From Inquilinus sp. Marseille-Q2685 (GTDB taxonomy: Bacteria > Pseudomonadota > Alphaproteobacteria > DSM-16000 > Inquilinaceae): a DNA stretch of 64,000 bases. A program made the position numbers and the translations under genes. The stretch spans positions 1 to 64,000 of the forward strand of contig NZ_CAKAKL010000006.1 of assembly GCF_916619195.1 (NCBI RefSeq), read 5' to 3'. Shown here one piece after another: positions 25,464 to 33,815 of the stretch; the first letter of the stretch is position 1; every line of letters begins with the position of its first letter. The notes under the pieces were generated by a model. It saw nothing but the letters and a program-made list of their open reading frames with translations, had not been told where the DNA came from and did no database searches.

Positions 25464-26045
25464 TCAGGGAATCAGCCAGCTCGCCTGCAGCGTCCCGCCG
25501 GTCCAGTCGAACAGGGCGCGGCGGTCGGCGCCGGGAACGAGGCGGACCCAGTCGATGCGGTCGACCGCCAGCACGATCACCGCGAAATTCTCGCGCCCCT
25601 CCTCCGTCCAGCCGGTCGAGGGCGGCGGCAGGGCGGGGTCGGCGATCGGGGTGCCCGGGGGGCCCGGCATGCGGTAGGCGGCGCGGACCGGGCCCGGAGT
25701 CGCCGTCCAGGCGTCGTCGAGATCGGGTCCCGGCGGCAGCAGCTCCGCCCGACCCTCGGCCCGGACCTGCACCTCCTCCCCGGGGTCGTAGAGCAGCAGC
25801 GACGCCGCCGGGTTGGCCCCGATCTCCGCGACCTTGACCGACCGGACATCGGTGTGGAATTCGAGCCGCCGCCCGGCCGGGTCGACCGCGCGCAGCACCA
25901 CCGTGCGTAGCGCCGGCCGGCCCCGGGCATCGATGGTCGCGAAACCGACCCGGCCGAGGGTGCGGCGCCGCACGCCGGTGGCGCGGCCGAGCCTTTCCCA
26001 GGCATCGGCCAGCGCCGCGGCAAGGTCGTCGCCGGCCCCGGGCAT
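25464..26045 (-). CDS. Pyridoxamine 5'-phosphate oxidase-family flavoprotein
   Basis: A 193-residue protein with the split-barrel FMN-binding fold: GVRRRTLGRVGFATIDARGR, LRTVVLRAVDPAGRRLEFHT, DVRSVKVAEIGANPAASLLL, and a C-terminal RIDWVRLVPGADRRALFDW. PNPOx-like proteins range from PLP biosynthesis enzymes to flavin-dependent reductases. This one lacks the full canonical PdxH C-terminus, so I would not call it pdxH. Its start shares one base with the stop of the FAH-family hydrolase (TGATG), so the pair is coupled. Confidence 0.82.
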   Translation of the reverse strand: MPGAGDDLAAALADAWERLGRATGVRRRTLGRVGFATIDARGRPALRTVVLRAVDPAGRRLEFHTDVRSVKVAEIGANPAASLLLYDPGEEVQVRAEGRAELLPPGPDLDDAWTATPGPVRAAYRMPGPPGTPIADPALPPPSTGWTEEGRENFAVIVLAVDRIDWVRLVPGADRRALFDWTGGTLQASWLIP

Positions 26046-26731
26046 CAGCGGTAGGTCACCGCGAGGTCGCCGACGCCGTCGACATGGCCCTCCAGCCGGT
26101 CGCCCGGCCTGACCGGTCCGACGCCGTCCGGCGTGCCGGTCATGATCAGGTCGCCGGGGCGCAGCGCCACCAGCCGCGACAAATGGGCGATGATCTCCGG
26201 CACCGGCCAGATCTGGTCGGCCAAGTCGCCGGACTGGCGGGTCTCGCCGTTGATCTTCAGCCAGATCGCGCCGGCGGAGGGGTGGCCGATCTCGGCCGCG
26301 GGCCTGAGCGCCGAGAGCGGCGCCGACTGGTCGAAGGACTTGGCCATGGTCCAGGGCCGAGCCAGCTTCTTGGCTTCGGCCTGGAGGTCGCGGCGGGTCA
26401 TGTCGAGCCCGACGCCGTAGCCCCAGACATGGCCGAGCGCGCGCTCCGCGGCGATGTCGGTGCCGCCGGCGCCGATCGCCACCACCAGCTCGATCTCGTG
26501 ATGCAGGTCCCGGGTCGCCGCCGGATAGGGAATGGTGCTGCCGGTCGGCACCACCGCATCGGCCCATTTGGCGAAGAAGAAGGGCGGCTCCCGGTCCGGA
26601 TCGTGGCCCATCTCGCGGGCATGGGCGGCGTAGTTGCGGCCGACGCAGAAGATGCGGCCGACGGGAAAGGCGGCGTCGCTGCCTAGCACCGGGACAAGAA
26701 TCTGCGGCGGCGGCGTGATCACGGTCGACAT
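26045..26731 (-). CDS. Fumarylacetoacetate hydrolase-family enzyme
   Basis: A 228-residue FAH-fold hydrolase or isomerase. Visible blocks are [20 protein letters not shown] and [17 protein letters not shown], then [13 protein letters not shown] with the metal-binding acidic residues, and [18 protein letters not shown]. The sequence is closest in feel to fumarylpyruvate hydrolases, which cleave acyl pyruvates in gentisate or 4-hydroxyphenylacetate breakdown; the substrate is unproven. I chose the ATG at 26731 (MSTVITPP), preceded by AAGGA. A GTG six codons upstream is an alternative. Confidence 0.9.
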   Translation of the reverse strand: MSTVITPPPQILVPVLGSDAAFPVGRIFCVGRNYAAHAREMGHDPDREPPFFFAKWADAVVPTGSTIPYPAATRDLHHEIELVVAIGAGGTDIAAERALGHVWGYGVGLDMTRRDLQAEAKKLARPWTMAKSFDQSAPLSALRPAAEIGHPSAGAIWLKINGETRQSGDLADQIWPVPEIIAHLSRLVALRPGDLIMTGTPDGVGPVRPGDRLEGHVDGVGDLAVTYR

Positions 26732-26829
26732 CGGAAAACTGTCCTTCACGGGCGATGGTCCGCGGCGAGGCTGCGCGGCCCGGCCGAGCTTGTCAAACCC
26801 GGATGCGGCCCGGCAGCATCGGGCCGCAG

Positions 26830-27159
26830 ATGACCTCGATTCTCGCCTTTATCCTGGCCGCCTTCGCCGAGATCGCCGGCTGCTTCGCCTTCTGGGCCTG
26901 GCTGCGGCTGGACCGCAGCCCCTGGTGGGCGCTGCCGGGGACCGCCAGCCTGATACTCTTCGCCCTGGCCCTGACCCGGGTCGACTCCGCTTTCGCCGGG
27001 CGGGCCTATGCCGCCTATGGCGGGATCTACATCGCCGCCTCGCTGGCCTGGCTGTGGGCGGTGGAGGGCAGCCGGCCCGACCGCTTCGACCTGCTCGGCG
27101 CGGCCTTGTGCCTGGGCGGGGCGGGCATGATCCTGTTAGGGCGCCGGCTCGCCGCGTGA
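26830..27159 (+). CDS. YnfA/UPF0060 small membrane protein
   Basis: A 109-residue protein with four hydrophobic helices. The family blocks [35 protein letters not shown] and [18 protein letters not shown] are intact. YnfA proteins resemble small multidrug-resistance transporters; the substrate is unknown. The gene diverges from the FAH hydrolase and precedes the phospholipid genes by 64 bases. Confidence 0.93.
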   Translation: MTSILAFILAAFAEIAGCFAFWAWLRLDRSPWWALPGTASLILFALALTRVDSAFAGRAYAAYGGIYIAASLAWLWAVEGSRPDRFDLLGAALCLGGAGMILLGRRLAA

Positions 27160-27223
27160 CCGCCCCGCTTCCGCCACGATGGCATCGGCATGCTGCGCCG
27201 ACATGATGCGGACCGGGGGGTTC

Positions 27224-27832
27224 ATGCCATCGCTGTACGACATCAAGCCGAAATTCCAGGCGCTGCTGCGTCCGGCCGCCGCGCGGCTGGCGGAGAGGGG
27301 CGTCGGCGCCAACGCCGTGACCCTGGCGGCGGCCGGCCTGTCGGTCCTGCTGGGGCTGGCCGTCGCCGCCACCGGCTGGTCCTGGCTGCTGCTGCTGTAC
27401 CCGCCCTTCCTGCTGCTGCGCATGGCGCTGAACGCCATCGACGGCATGCTGGCGCGGGAGTTCTTCCGGCCGACGCCGCTGGGCGCCCTGCTGAACGAGA
27501 TCGGCGACATGGTGTCGGACGCGGCCCTCTACCTGCCGCTGGCGCTGCTGCTGCCGGCGCCGCCCTGGCTGGTGGTGCTGACCGTGCTGCTGGCGGTGAT
27601 CGGCGCGGCCGCCGGCATCGCCGCCCGGACCATCGGCGCCGGCCGGCGCTATGACGGGCCCTTCGGCAAGTCCGACCGGGCGCTGACCTTCTCCATCCTC
27701 GCCGTCGCCGCCTTCTTCCAGGTCCTGGCCCCGCCGCTGTGGATGCCGCTGGTGCTGGCGGCCCTGCTGCTGCTGTCGATCCTGACCATCCTGAACCGCG
27801 TCCGCGCGGCGCTGGCGGAGATCGGGGCATGA
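27224..27832 (+). CDS. CDP-alcohol phosphatidyltransferase, YnbA-like
   Basis: A 202-residue inner-membrane enzyme that joins a CDP-activated lipid and an alcohol. The active-site block is visible as NAIDGMLARE...LGALLNEIGDMVSD. Compared with the general DxxDG...AR...GxxxDxxxD consensus, the first and third aspartates are asparagine. From memory E. coli YnbA shows the same pattern and a similar N-terminus (YxIKPxFQxLLRP), so this is a subfamily trait rather than decay. The next gene overlaps by 4 bases and encodes a CDP-diglyceride synthase-like protein. The head group is unknown. Confidence 0.88.
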   Translation: MPSLYDIKPKFQALLRPAAARLAERGVGANAVTLAAAGLSVLLGLAVAATGWSWLLLLYPPFLLLRMALNAIDGMLAREFFRPTPLGALLNEIGDMVSDAALYLPLALLLPAPPWLVVLTVLLAVIGAAAGIAARTIGAGRRYDGPFGKSDRALTFSILAVAAFFQVLAPPLWMPLVLAALLLLSILTILNRVRAALAEIGA

Positions 27833-28773
27833 CCCTTCCCTTCTCCATCGACCCGACCGTCGCCTGGGCGCTCGGCGCGCTGATCGCCGTGCTGCTGGCG
27901 GCCGAGGCCGCCGTCCTGTTCCTGCGCCGCAGCCAGCCGCAGCGCGACTGGACCGAGCTGAAGCTGCGCATCCGGTCCTGGTGGGTGATCGTGATCGCCG
28001 GCGGCATCGCCCTGGTGCTGAACCCGATCGCGGTGCTGGTGGTGCTGGCGGTCGTGAGCTATCTGGCGCTGAAGGAGTACCTGTCGGTGGTGCCGACCCG
28101 GCGGGCCGACCGGGCGGTGCTGCTGATCGCCTATCTGGCCATCCCGACGCAATGGTGGTGGATCGCCGGGGAGCAGTACGGCTTCTTCATCATCTGGGTG
28201 CCGGTCTACCTGTTCATGGTGGTGCCGGCGATGATGGTGCTGCGCGGCGAGGTGACGGGATTCCTGCGGGCGCTGGGCACCCTCCATTGGGGCCTGATGC
28301 TGTGCGTCTTCGCCATCGGCCACGTCGCCTATCTGTTCGTGCTGCCGGAGGAGGGCCAGGCCGGGCCGGGCGGCGCCGGGCTGCTGCTGCTCCTGCTGAT
28401 CCTGACCCAGGGGAACGACGTCGCGCAGTATGTCTGGGGCCGGATCTTCGGCCGGCACAGGATCGCGCCCTCGGTCAGCCCGAACAAGACGGTGGAGGGC
28501 TTCGCCGGCGGCCTCGTCACCACCACCGTGGTCGCGGGGCTGATCGGGCCGCTGCTGGCGCCGCTGTCGCTGCCCATGGCGCTGGCGGCCGGGGCGCTGA
28601 TGGCGGTCAGCGGCTTCTTCGGCGACCTGACGGTCTCCGCCGTCAAGCGCGACATCGGCATCAAGGACACCGGCACGCTGATCCCCGGCCATGGCGGCGT
28701 CTTGGACCGGATCGACAGCCTGATCTTCGCCGCGCCGCTGTTCTTCCACTTCATGCGCTACTTCTATTACTGA
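27829..28773 (+). CDS. Phosphatidate cytidylyltransferase, YnbB-like
   Basis: A 314-residue multi-helix membrane protein that should make CDP-diacylglycerol from phosphatidate and CTP. The CdsA signature is complete near the C-terminus: SAVKRDIGIKDTG followed by LIPGHGGVLDRID. The start overlaps the YnbA-like gene (ATGA). Because it is coupled to a CDP-alcohol transferase and followed 2 bases later by an acyltransferase, it probably feeds a dedicated lipid pathway rather than housekeeping CDP-DAG supply. Confidence 0.93.
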   Translation: MTLPFSIDPTVAWALGALIAVLLAAEAAVLFLRRSQPQRDWTELKLRIRSWWVIVIAGGIALVLNPIAVLVVLAVVSYLALKEYLSVVPTRRADRAVLLIAYLAIPTQWWWIAGEQYGFFIIWVPVYLFMVVPAMMVLRGEVTGFLRALGTLHWGLMLCVFAIGHVAYLFVLPEEGQAGPGGAGLLLLLLILTQGNDVAQYVWGRIFGRHRIAPSVSPNKTVEGFAGGLVTTTVVAGLIGPLLAPLSLPMALAAGALMAVSGFFGDLTVSAVKRDIGIKDTGTLIPGHGGVLDRIDSLIFAAPLFFHFMRYFYY

Positions 28774-28774
28774 G

Positions 28775-29410
28775 ATGTGGCGGCTGCTGTTCCACTGGCT
28801 GGTGACCAAGCCCCTGATGCTGCTGTTCGTGGGCCTGCATGTCCGCAACCGCGAGCGGCTGCCGATGACGGGGCCGGCGATCGTCGTCGCCAACCACAAC
28901 AGCCATGCCGACACGGTCGCCCTGACCTCGCTGTTCCCGAGCCGGATCCTGCACAAGGTGCGGCCGGTGGCGGCGGCCGACTATTTCCTGAGCAGCCGGG
29001 CGATGGCCTGGTTCTCGCTGAACTGCATGGGCATCCTGCCCTTCGACCGGCATGCGCGGGAGCGCGGCGAGGACCCGCTGACCGGCTGCGTCGAGGCGCT
29101 GGACCGGGGCTGCATCCTGATCCTGTTCCCGGAGGGGTCGCGCGGCGAGCCGGAGCGGCTGCAGCGCTTCAAGAAGGGCATCTGCCACCTGGCCCGGCGG
29201 CGGCCCGAGGTGCCGATCGTGCCGGTCTATCTGCACGGGCTGGGCAAGGTGCTGCCGCGCGGCGCCTTCCTGCCGGTGCCGTTCTTCTGCGACGCCTTCG
29301 TCGGCCCGCCGCTGGCCGACAGGCCGGAGGACACGGACGCCTTCGTCGAGGCGCTGGAGGCGGCGATGGCCAAATTGATCGAAGGCACGAGGTTCCCGGA
29401 ATGGGACTGA
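28775..29410 (+). CDS. 1-acylglycerol-3-phosphate acyltransferase-like (PlsC family)
   Basis: A 211-residue membrane-associated acyltransferase. Motif I is NHNSHAD (H-x4-D), motif III is FPEGSRGEPER, and a later motif lies near VPIVPVYLHGLG. PlsC enzymes acylate lysophosphatidate to phosphatidate, the substrate of the preceding cytidylyltransferase, so the three genes form a logical chain. The start lies 2 bases after the upstream stop. The 3' end overlaps the next membrane-protein gene by 10 bases. Confidence 0.92.
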   Translation: MWRLLFHWLVTKPLMLLFVGLHVRNRERLPMTGPAIVVANHNSHADTVALTSLFPSRILHKVRPVAAADYFLSSRAMAWFSLNCMGILPFDRHARERGEDPLTGCVEALDRGCILILFPEGSRGEPERLQRFKKGICHLARRRPEVPIVPVYLHGLGKVLPRGAFLPVPFFCDAFVGPPLADRPEDTDAFVEALEAAMAKLIEGTRFPEWD

Positions 29411-29991
29411 GAGATCGCCTGCAATCTCTCACCCTGTTGGCATTTGTCTGGGGCGTGGCCGAGGCCAGCCTGTTCTTCGTGGTGCCGGACGTGCCGGTGT
29501 CGCTGATCGCGCTGGCCCGCGGCTGGCAGGCGGGGCTGCGCGCCGCCCTGGCCGCCGCCGCCGGGGCGACGCTGGGCGGCACCGCGCTGGCGGTCTTCGC
29601 CAGCCACGCGCCGGAGACGGCGGTCGCCCTGGTCGACGCGGTGCCGGCGATCCCGTCCGCCATGATCGCCCGGCTGCAGGCGACGATGGCCGGCACCGAC
29701 TCCGCCGCCGGCCTGGCCGGGGTGCTGATCCAGGCGAGCCTGAGCGGCGTGCCCTACAAGATCGCCGCGGCCAGCGCGCCGGGCCTGGGCATCCCGGTCT
29801 GGGAGCTGGCGCTGCTGACGCCGCTGGTACGGCTGCCGCGTTTCGTCGCACTGGCCGCGGCCGGGGCGGCTCTGCATTCGCTGACGCCCGCCCTGCCCCG
29901 CCGGATCCAGCCAGTCCGGGTGCGGCTGCTGCTGGCCGCGCTGGGCTGGTCTGCATTCTACGGGGCCTACTGGTCCAAGGTCGGGGGCTGA
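29401..29991 (+). CDS. Small polytopic membrane protein, possibly VTT/YqaA-like
   Basis: A 196-residue hydrophobic protein with several helices. The start LLAFVWGVAEASLFFVVPDV recalls the first helix and reentrant loop of VTT/YqaA (SNARE-associated) proteins, and SGVPYKIAAASAP could be the second half. The assignment is tentative. It belongs to the lipid operon, since its start overlaps the acyltransferase stop by 10 bases, and may handle transport or scrambling of the lipid product. Confidence 0.7.
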   Translation: MGLRDRLQSLTLLAFVWGVAEASLFFVVPDVPVSLIALARGWQAGLRAALAAAAGATLGGTALAVFASHAPETAVALVDAVPAIPSAMIARLQATMAGTDSAAGLAGVLIQASLSGVPYKIAAASAPGLGIPVWELALLTPLVRLPRFVALAAAGAALHSLTPALPRRIQPVRVRLLLAALGWSAFYGAYWSKVGG

Positions 29992-30082
29992 CGCCGCGCC
30001 CCCGCCGCCCTATCTGTGGGTCGACACATCTGACATAATGCAGACGGCAGCGCCGGCCCGGCCGGCCCGCCTGGAGAGAGAC

Positions 30083-30322
30083 ATGGACCTGTCGCGCACC
30101 GAAGGCCGCGCGAAAAGCGCCGCAGCGGAGACCCCGTCCGACCTGCAGTCGCTGCTGACCGTCGGCGGCATCTCCCTGACCGGGCTGGGCGCCAGCCTGC
30201 TGGCCCTGTTCGGCCCTTCGGGCAGCGATCTCTCCGTCGCCTTCACCATCGTCGCCGTGGCCGGCGGCCTGGCCGTGGTCGGCGCCGGCTTCGCGATCGC
30301 GGCTCTCCTGGCGAAGCGTTAA
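30083..30322 (+). CDS. Small membrane protein, unknown
   Basis: A 79-residue protein with a polar N-terminus (about 25 residues) and two hydrophobic helices separated by a short GPSGSD turn, ending AALLAKR. The ATG at 30083 follows GGAGAGAG. It lies 91 bases after the lipid operon on the same strand and could be its last member or an independent gene. No family is recognised. Confidence 0.65.
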   Translation: MDLSRTEGRAKSAAAETPSDLQSLLTVGGISLTGLGASLLALFGPSGSDLSVAFTIVAVAGGLAVVGAGFAIAALLAKR

Positions 30323-30329
30323 GCCGGCC

Positions 30330-30752
30330 TCAGCCCGCGCGGCGCGCCGGGGCGTCCGGCAGGATGCCGCGCTGGAACATCACGCCGAGGCGCAGGCTCT
30401 CGGCGATCTTCTCCGCCCGTTCGATGAAGCGCGCCGCCGCCCGCGGCGGGCAGACCTCGCGCGCCGTGGCGCGGAACAGCTCCAGCCAATGGGCGAAATG
30501 CTCCGGCCGCAGCGCGTCGACCGCGGCATGCGCCTGCATCGGCCGCCCCTGGTAGCGGGCGCTGCGCAGCATCACCGAGGACCAGAAGTCGCACATCTTG
30601 GCCAGATGCGGGCCCCAGTCGGCGCCGATCACCCCGGCGAAGATGGGGCCGAGCACCGCGTCGTCGCGCACGCGGCCGTAGAAGGCGTGGACCAGCGCCC
30701 TGATCATCGCCTCGTCGATCGGCTCGATGGGGTCGGCATCCATCATATCCAT
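30330..30752 (-). CDS. Group III truncated haemoglobin
   Basis: A 140-residue cytoplasmic globin. The B/CD region reads HAFYGRVRDDAVLGPIFAGV, followed by CDFWSSVMLRSARYQGRPM, and the proximal-histidine block is HFAHWLELFRATAREV. This pattern fits class III (P-type) truncated globins, linked in other bacteria to nitric oxide, peroxide or oxygen chemistry. It is a single gene; the stop lies 8 bases from the convergent small membrane gene. Confidence 0.92.
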   Translation of the reverse strand: MDMMDADPIEPIDEAMIRALVHAFYGRVRDDAVLGPIFAGVIGADWGPHLAKMCDFWSSVMLRSARYQGRPMQAHAAVDALRPEHFAHWLELFRATAREVCPPRAAARFIERAEKIAESLRLGVMFQRGILPDAPARRAG

Positions 30753-30820
30753 GCGGACATATCGCCTGATCCTGCTGCGAAACGCCAGGGACGGATCGCC
30801 GCGCCCTCACCCTGGCCCGC

Positions 30821-31831
30821 TCACCCCCGCTGCGGCCTTTCGCTGTCCAGGCTGGCCATGCCGTGCGCCGGATAGCGGTCGCCGGCGGCGGCGCCCTTGG
30901 GCACGGCCTGCTCGATCCGGCCCAGGTCGTCCGCGGTGAGCGTCACGTCGAGCGCGCCGAGCGCCTCGGCCAGCTGGTCGCGGCGGCGGGAGCCGACCAG
31001 GGGCACGATGTCCCGGCCCTGCGCCGCCACCCAGGCGATGGCGATCTGGGCCACGGTGACGCCCTTGGCCTCGGCGATCGCCCGCAGCGCCTCGACCAGC
31101 GCCAGGTTCCGCTCGACATTGCCCTCCTGGAAGCGCGGGCTGTGGGTGCGGAAGTCCCTGGCGTCCGTGCTGTCCTTCCGCCAATGGCCGCTGATCAGGC
31201 CGCGCGACAGCACGCCATAGGCGGTGATGCCGATGCCGAGCTCGCGGCAGGTCGCCAGGATGCCGTCCTCGATGCCACGCGAGACCAGCGAATACTCGAT
31301 CTGCAGGTCGACGATCGGGTGCACCGCGGCGGCCCGGCGGATCGTCTCCGGTCCGACCTCGGACAGGCCGATGTGGCGGACATAGCCGGCCTGCACCATC
31401 TCGGCGACGGCGCCGACGGTGTCCTCGATCGGCACGGCGGGGTCGAGGCGGGCCGGGCGGTAGATGTCGATATGGTCGACGCCGAGCCGCTGCAGCGAAT
31501 AGGCCAGGAAGTTCTTCCCCGCCGCCGGACGGCCGTCGAAGCCGGTCCAGCCGCCGGCCGGGTCGCGCAGGCCGCCGAACTTGACGCTGAGGATGGCGGC
31601 GTCGCGCTTCGAGCTGGCCCGCAGCGCCTCGCCGATCAGCATCTCGTTGTGGCCCGAGCCGTAGAAGTCGCCGGTGTCGATCAGGGTGATGCCGGCGTCG
31701 AGCGCGGCGTGCAGGGTGGCGATGCTCTCGGCCCGGTCGGCCGGGCCGTACACGCCGTGGGACATGCCCATGGCGCCGAGGCCGAGGGCCGAGACCTGCG
31801 GGCCGGTGGCGCCGAGCGGGTGGGTCTGCAT
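30821..31831 (-). CDS. Aldo/keto reductase with altered catalytic tetrad
   Basis: A 336-residue NADPH-dependent (alpha/beta)8 oxidoreductase. GLGAMGMS, DTGDFYGSG (Asp and Tyr57) and VKFGG (Lys84) are present, as is the C-terminal phosphate-binding SRRRDQL. The usual catalytic histidine block (QHRVD type) reads IYRPARLDP, so the histidine position is alanine; I recall this from a recognisable AKR subgroup. The substrate is unknown. A divergent LysR gene 106 bases away probably controls it. Confidence 0.92.
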   Translation of the reverse strand: MQTHPLGATGPQVSALGLGAMGMSHGVYGPADRAESIATLHAALDAGITLIDTGDFYGSGHNEMLIGEALRASSKRDAAILSVKFGGLRDPAGGWTGFDGRPAAGKNFLAYSLQRLGVDHIDIYRPARLDPAVPIEDTVGAVAEMVQAGYVRHIGLSEVGPETIRRAAAVHPIVDLQIEYSLVSRGIEDGILATCRELGIGITAYGVLSRGLISGHWRKDSTDARDFRTHSPRFQEGNVERNLALVEALRAIAEAKGVTVAQIAIAWVAAQGRDIVPLVGSRRRDQLAEALGALDVTLTADDLGRIEQAVPKGAAAGDRYPAHGMASLDSERPQRG

Positions 31832-31937
31832 GGTGAGCTCCGATGCGGAGGAAGGGTTTCGACATCGGGAATATGAGGAAGCGCGGTTCGTGCGATAATC
31901 CGGCCAGTGGCGAACAAGCCGTACGGGAAATCGCACA

Positions 31938-32831
31938 GTGAGCAGCCCCGACCTGTCCGACCTCGATGCCTTCGTCGCCGTGGCCCGGGCCCGCAGCTTC
32001 CGCGGCGCCGCGGCCTTGCGCGGCGTCTCCGCCTCGTCGCTCAGCGACGCGCTGCGGCGGCTGGAGGCCCGGCTGGGCGTGCGCCTGTTGAGCCGCACCA
32101 CCCGCAGCGTCACCCCGACCGAGGCGGGGGAACGGCTGCTGGAGCGGCTGGCCCCGGCGCTGGGCGAGATCGCCGGCGCGCTGGACGCGGTGAACGGCCT
32201 TCGCGACAGCCCCACGGGCACTCTGCGGCTGAACGTGCCGTCGATCGTCGCCCGCCACGTCCTGCCGCCGATCGCGGCCCGGTTCCTGCTGGCGCATCCC
32301 GGCATCCGGCTGGAGGTGACGGCGGAGGACAGCTTCGTCGACGTGCTGGCCGGGGGATTCGATGCCGGCATCCGCTACGAGGAGCGGGTGGAGCGCGACA
32401 TGATCGCCGTGCCGATCGGCCCCCGGGTGCAGCGCTTCGTCATCGCCGCCGCCCCGTCCTACCTGGCTGCGCGCGGGCGGCCGCACCACCCCAAGGACCT
32501 GCTGGAGCACGCCTGCATCCGCCACCGCTTCGCCAGCGGCCGGCTGGCCGGCCTGGAGTTCGAGCGCGACGGCCAGGTGATCCGGATCAGCCCCGACGGG
32601 CCGCTGATCGCCAACTCGATCGAGATGGAGGTGGCGGCCGCCGTCGCCGGGCTGGGCCTGATCACGATATTCGAGGAGGTGCTGCGGCCGCATCTCGACA
32701 GCGGCGCGCTGGTGCCGGTGATGGAGGAGTGGTGGCAGAGCTTCTCCGGCCCCTTCCTCTACTATCCGAGCCGCACCCACATGCCGGCGCCGCTGCGGGC
32801 TTTCGTGGACTTCATCAAGGCCGATCGCTGA
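31938..32831 (+). CDS. LysR-family transcriptional regulator
   Basis: A 297-residue regulator. The helix-turn-helix is DLDAFVAVARARSFRGAAAL then RGVSASSLSDALRRLEARLG, and the effector domain includes IRLEVTAEDSFVDVLAGGFD. This belongs to the large group (DhcR/AaeR-like) often next to reductases. Its divergent neighbour, the aldo/keto reductase, is the likely target. About 200 bases follow before kynA; they hold a degenerate copy of the CCGGGT-CAAGCCCGG repeat near 32880 and no gene. Confidence 0.92.
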   Translation: MSSPDLSDLDAFVAVARARSFRGAAALRGVSASSLSDALRRLEARLGVRLLSRTTRSVTPTEAGERLLERLAPALGEIAGALDAVNGLRDSPTGTLRLNVPSIVARHVLPPIAARFLLAHPGIRLEVTAEDSFVDVLAGGFDAGIRYEERVERDMIAVPIGPRVQRFVIAAAPSYLAARGRPHHPKDLLEHACIRHRFASGRLAGLEFERDGQVIRISPDGPLIANSIEMEVAAAVAGLGLITIFEEVLRPHLDSGALVPVMEEWWQSFSGPFLYYPSRTHMPAPLRAFVDFIKADR

Positions 32832-33032
32832 CACCGGATGTGCCGGAGCCCTCGCACCGGCCTGGATCGCCGAGTCTTCCCCGGATCAAGCCCGGGAATC
32901 CGCGCGATGGCGCATGGCGATATCACGGTTTGCAATGCCCGCCTCTCCCGCGGGTCCGCTATCACTTCGGCCGCCAGCGCATCGGCAAGGCAACAAAATC
33001 CTCTGTGGCGGAAGCATGGCGAAGGGATTTTG

Positions 33033-33815
33033 ATGATGTCCTATGGCAGCTACCTTCGGCTCGACAAAATCCTCGACGCGCAGGAGCCGCTGTCGCAGGC
33101 GCATGGCGAGCTTCTGTTCATCATCCAGCACCAGACCTCCGAGCTCTGGATGAAGCTGGCGATCCATGAGCTGGGCGCCGCCTGCCGCCAGATCGCGGCC
33201 GACGAGCTGCGATCTGCCTGCAGGACCTTTTCCAGAGTTGCCCGGATCCAGGAGCAGTTGAATTCGGCCTGGGACGTCCTGCGCACCCTGACGCCGAGCG
33301 ACTATGCCGCGTTCCGCGCCGAACTCAGGCAATCGTCCGGCGTCGAATCCCATCAGTACCGGATGCTGGAGTATATCGCCGGCAACAAGGCTCCGGCCCC
33401 GCGGGGCTTGGCGGAGCAGGATCCCGTCGCATATGCGAGGCTGGAGGCGGTGCGTCGATCCCCCAGCGTCTATGACGAGGCGATCCGCGCCCCCGCCCGT
33501 TCCGGCTTTGCCATCGATCCGATCGCCCTCCAAAGCGGGATCTCCTCCCGCCCGCCCCCGGATGAAAGCGTTCTTGCGGCCTGGGTGTCCGTCTATCGCG
33601 AGCCGGACCGCCACCCGGATTTCTACGAGCTCGCCGAGAAGCTGGTGGATTTCGAAGGCCATTTCCGCCGCTGGCGATTCAATCACATGACGACCGTGGA
33701 GCGCGTGATCGGATTCAAGCAAGGCACCGCCGGCACGGCGGGCGTCCCGTTTCTGCGCCAGAGGCTCGATGTTGTCCTGTTCCCGGAACTCTGGCAGGCG
33801 AGGTCCGAACTATGA
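33033..33815 (+). CDS. kynA: Tryptophan 2,3-dioxygenase
   Basis: A 260-residue haem enzyme that opens the indole ring of tryptophan to N-formylkynurenine, the first step of the kynurenine pathway. Family blocks are YGSYLRLDKILDAQ, FIIQHQTSELWMKLAIHEL, SGVESHQYRMLE, and the haem-histidine region FNHMTTVERVIGFKQGTAGT. The start was placed at the tandem ATG 33033/33036, preceded by GAAGGGA. The next gene, kynB, overlaps it by 4 bases. kynU, the expected third partner, is not adjacent. Confidence 0.96.
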   Translation: MMSYGSYLRLDKILDAQEPLSQAHGELLFIIQHQTSELWMKLAIHELGAACRQIAADELRSACRTFSRVARIQEQLNSAWDVLRTLTPSDYAAFRAELRQSSGVESHQYRMLEYIAGNKAPAPRGLAEQDPVAYARLEAVRRSPSVYDEAIRAPARSGFAIDPIALQSGISSRPPPDESVLAAWVSVYREPDRHPDFYELAEKLVDFEGHFRRWRFNHMTTVERVIGFKQGTAGTAGVPFLRQRLDVVLFPELWQARSEL

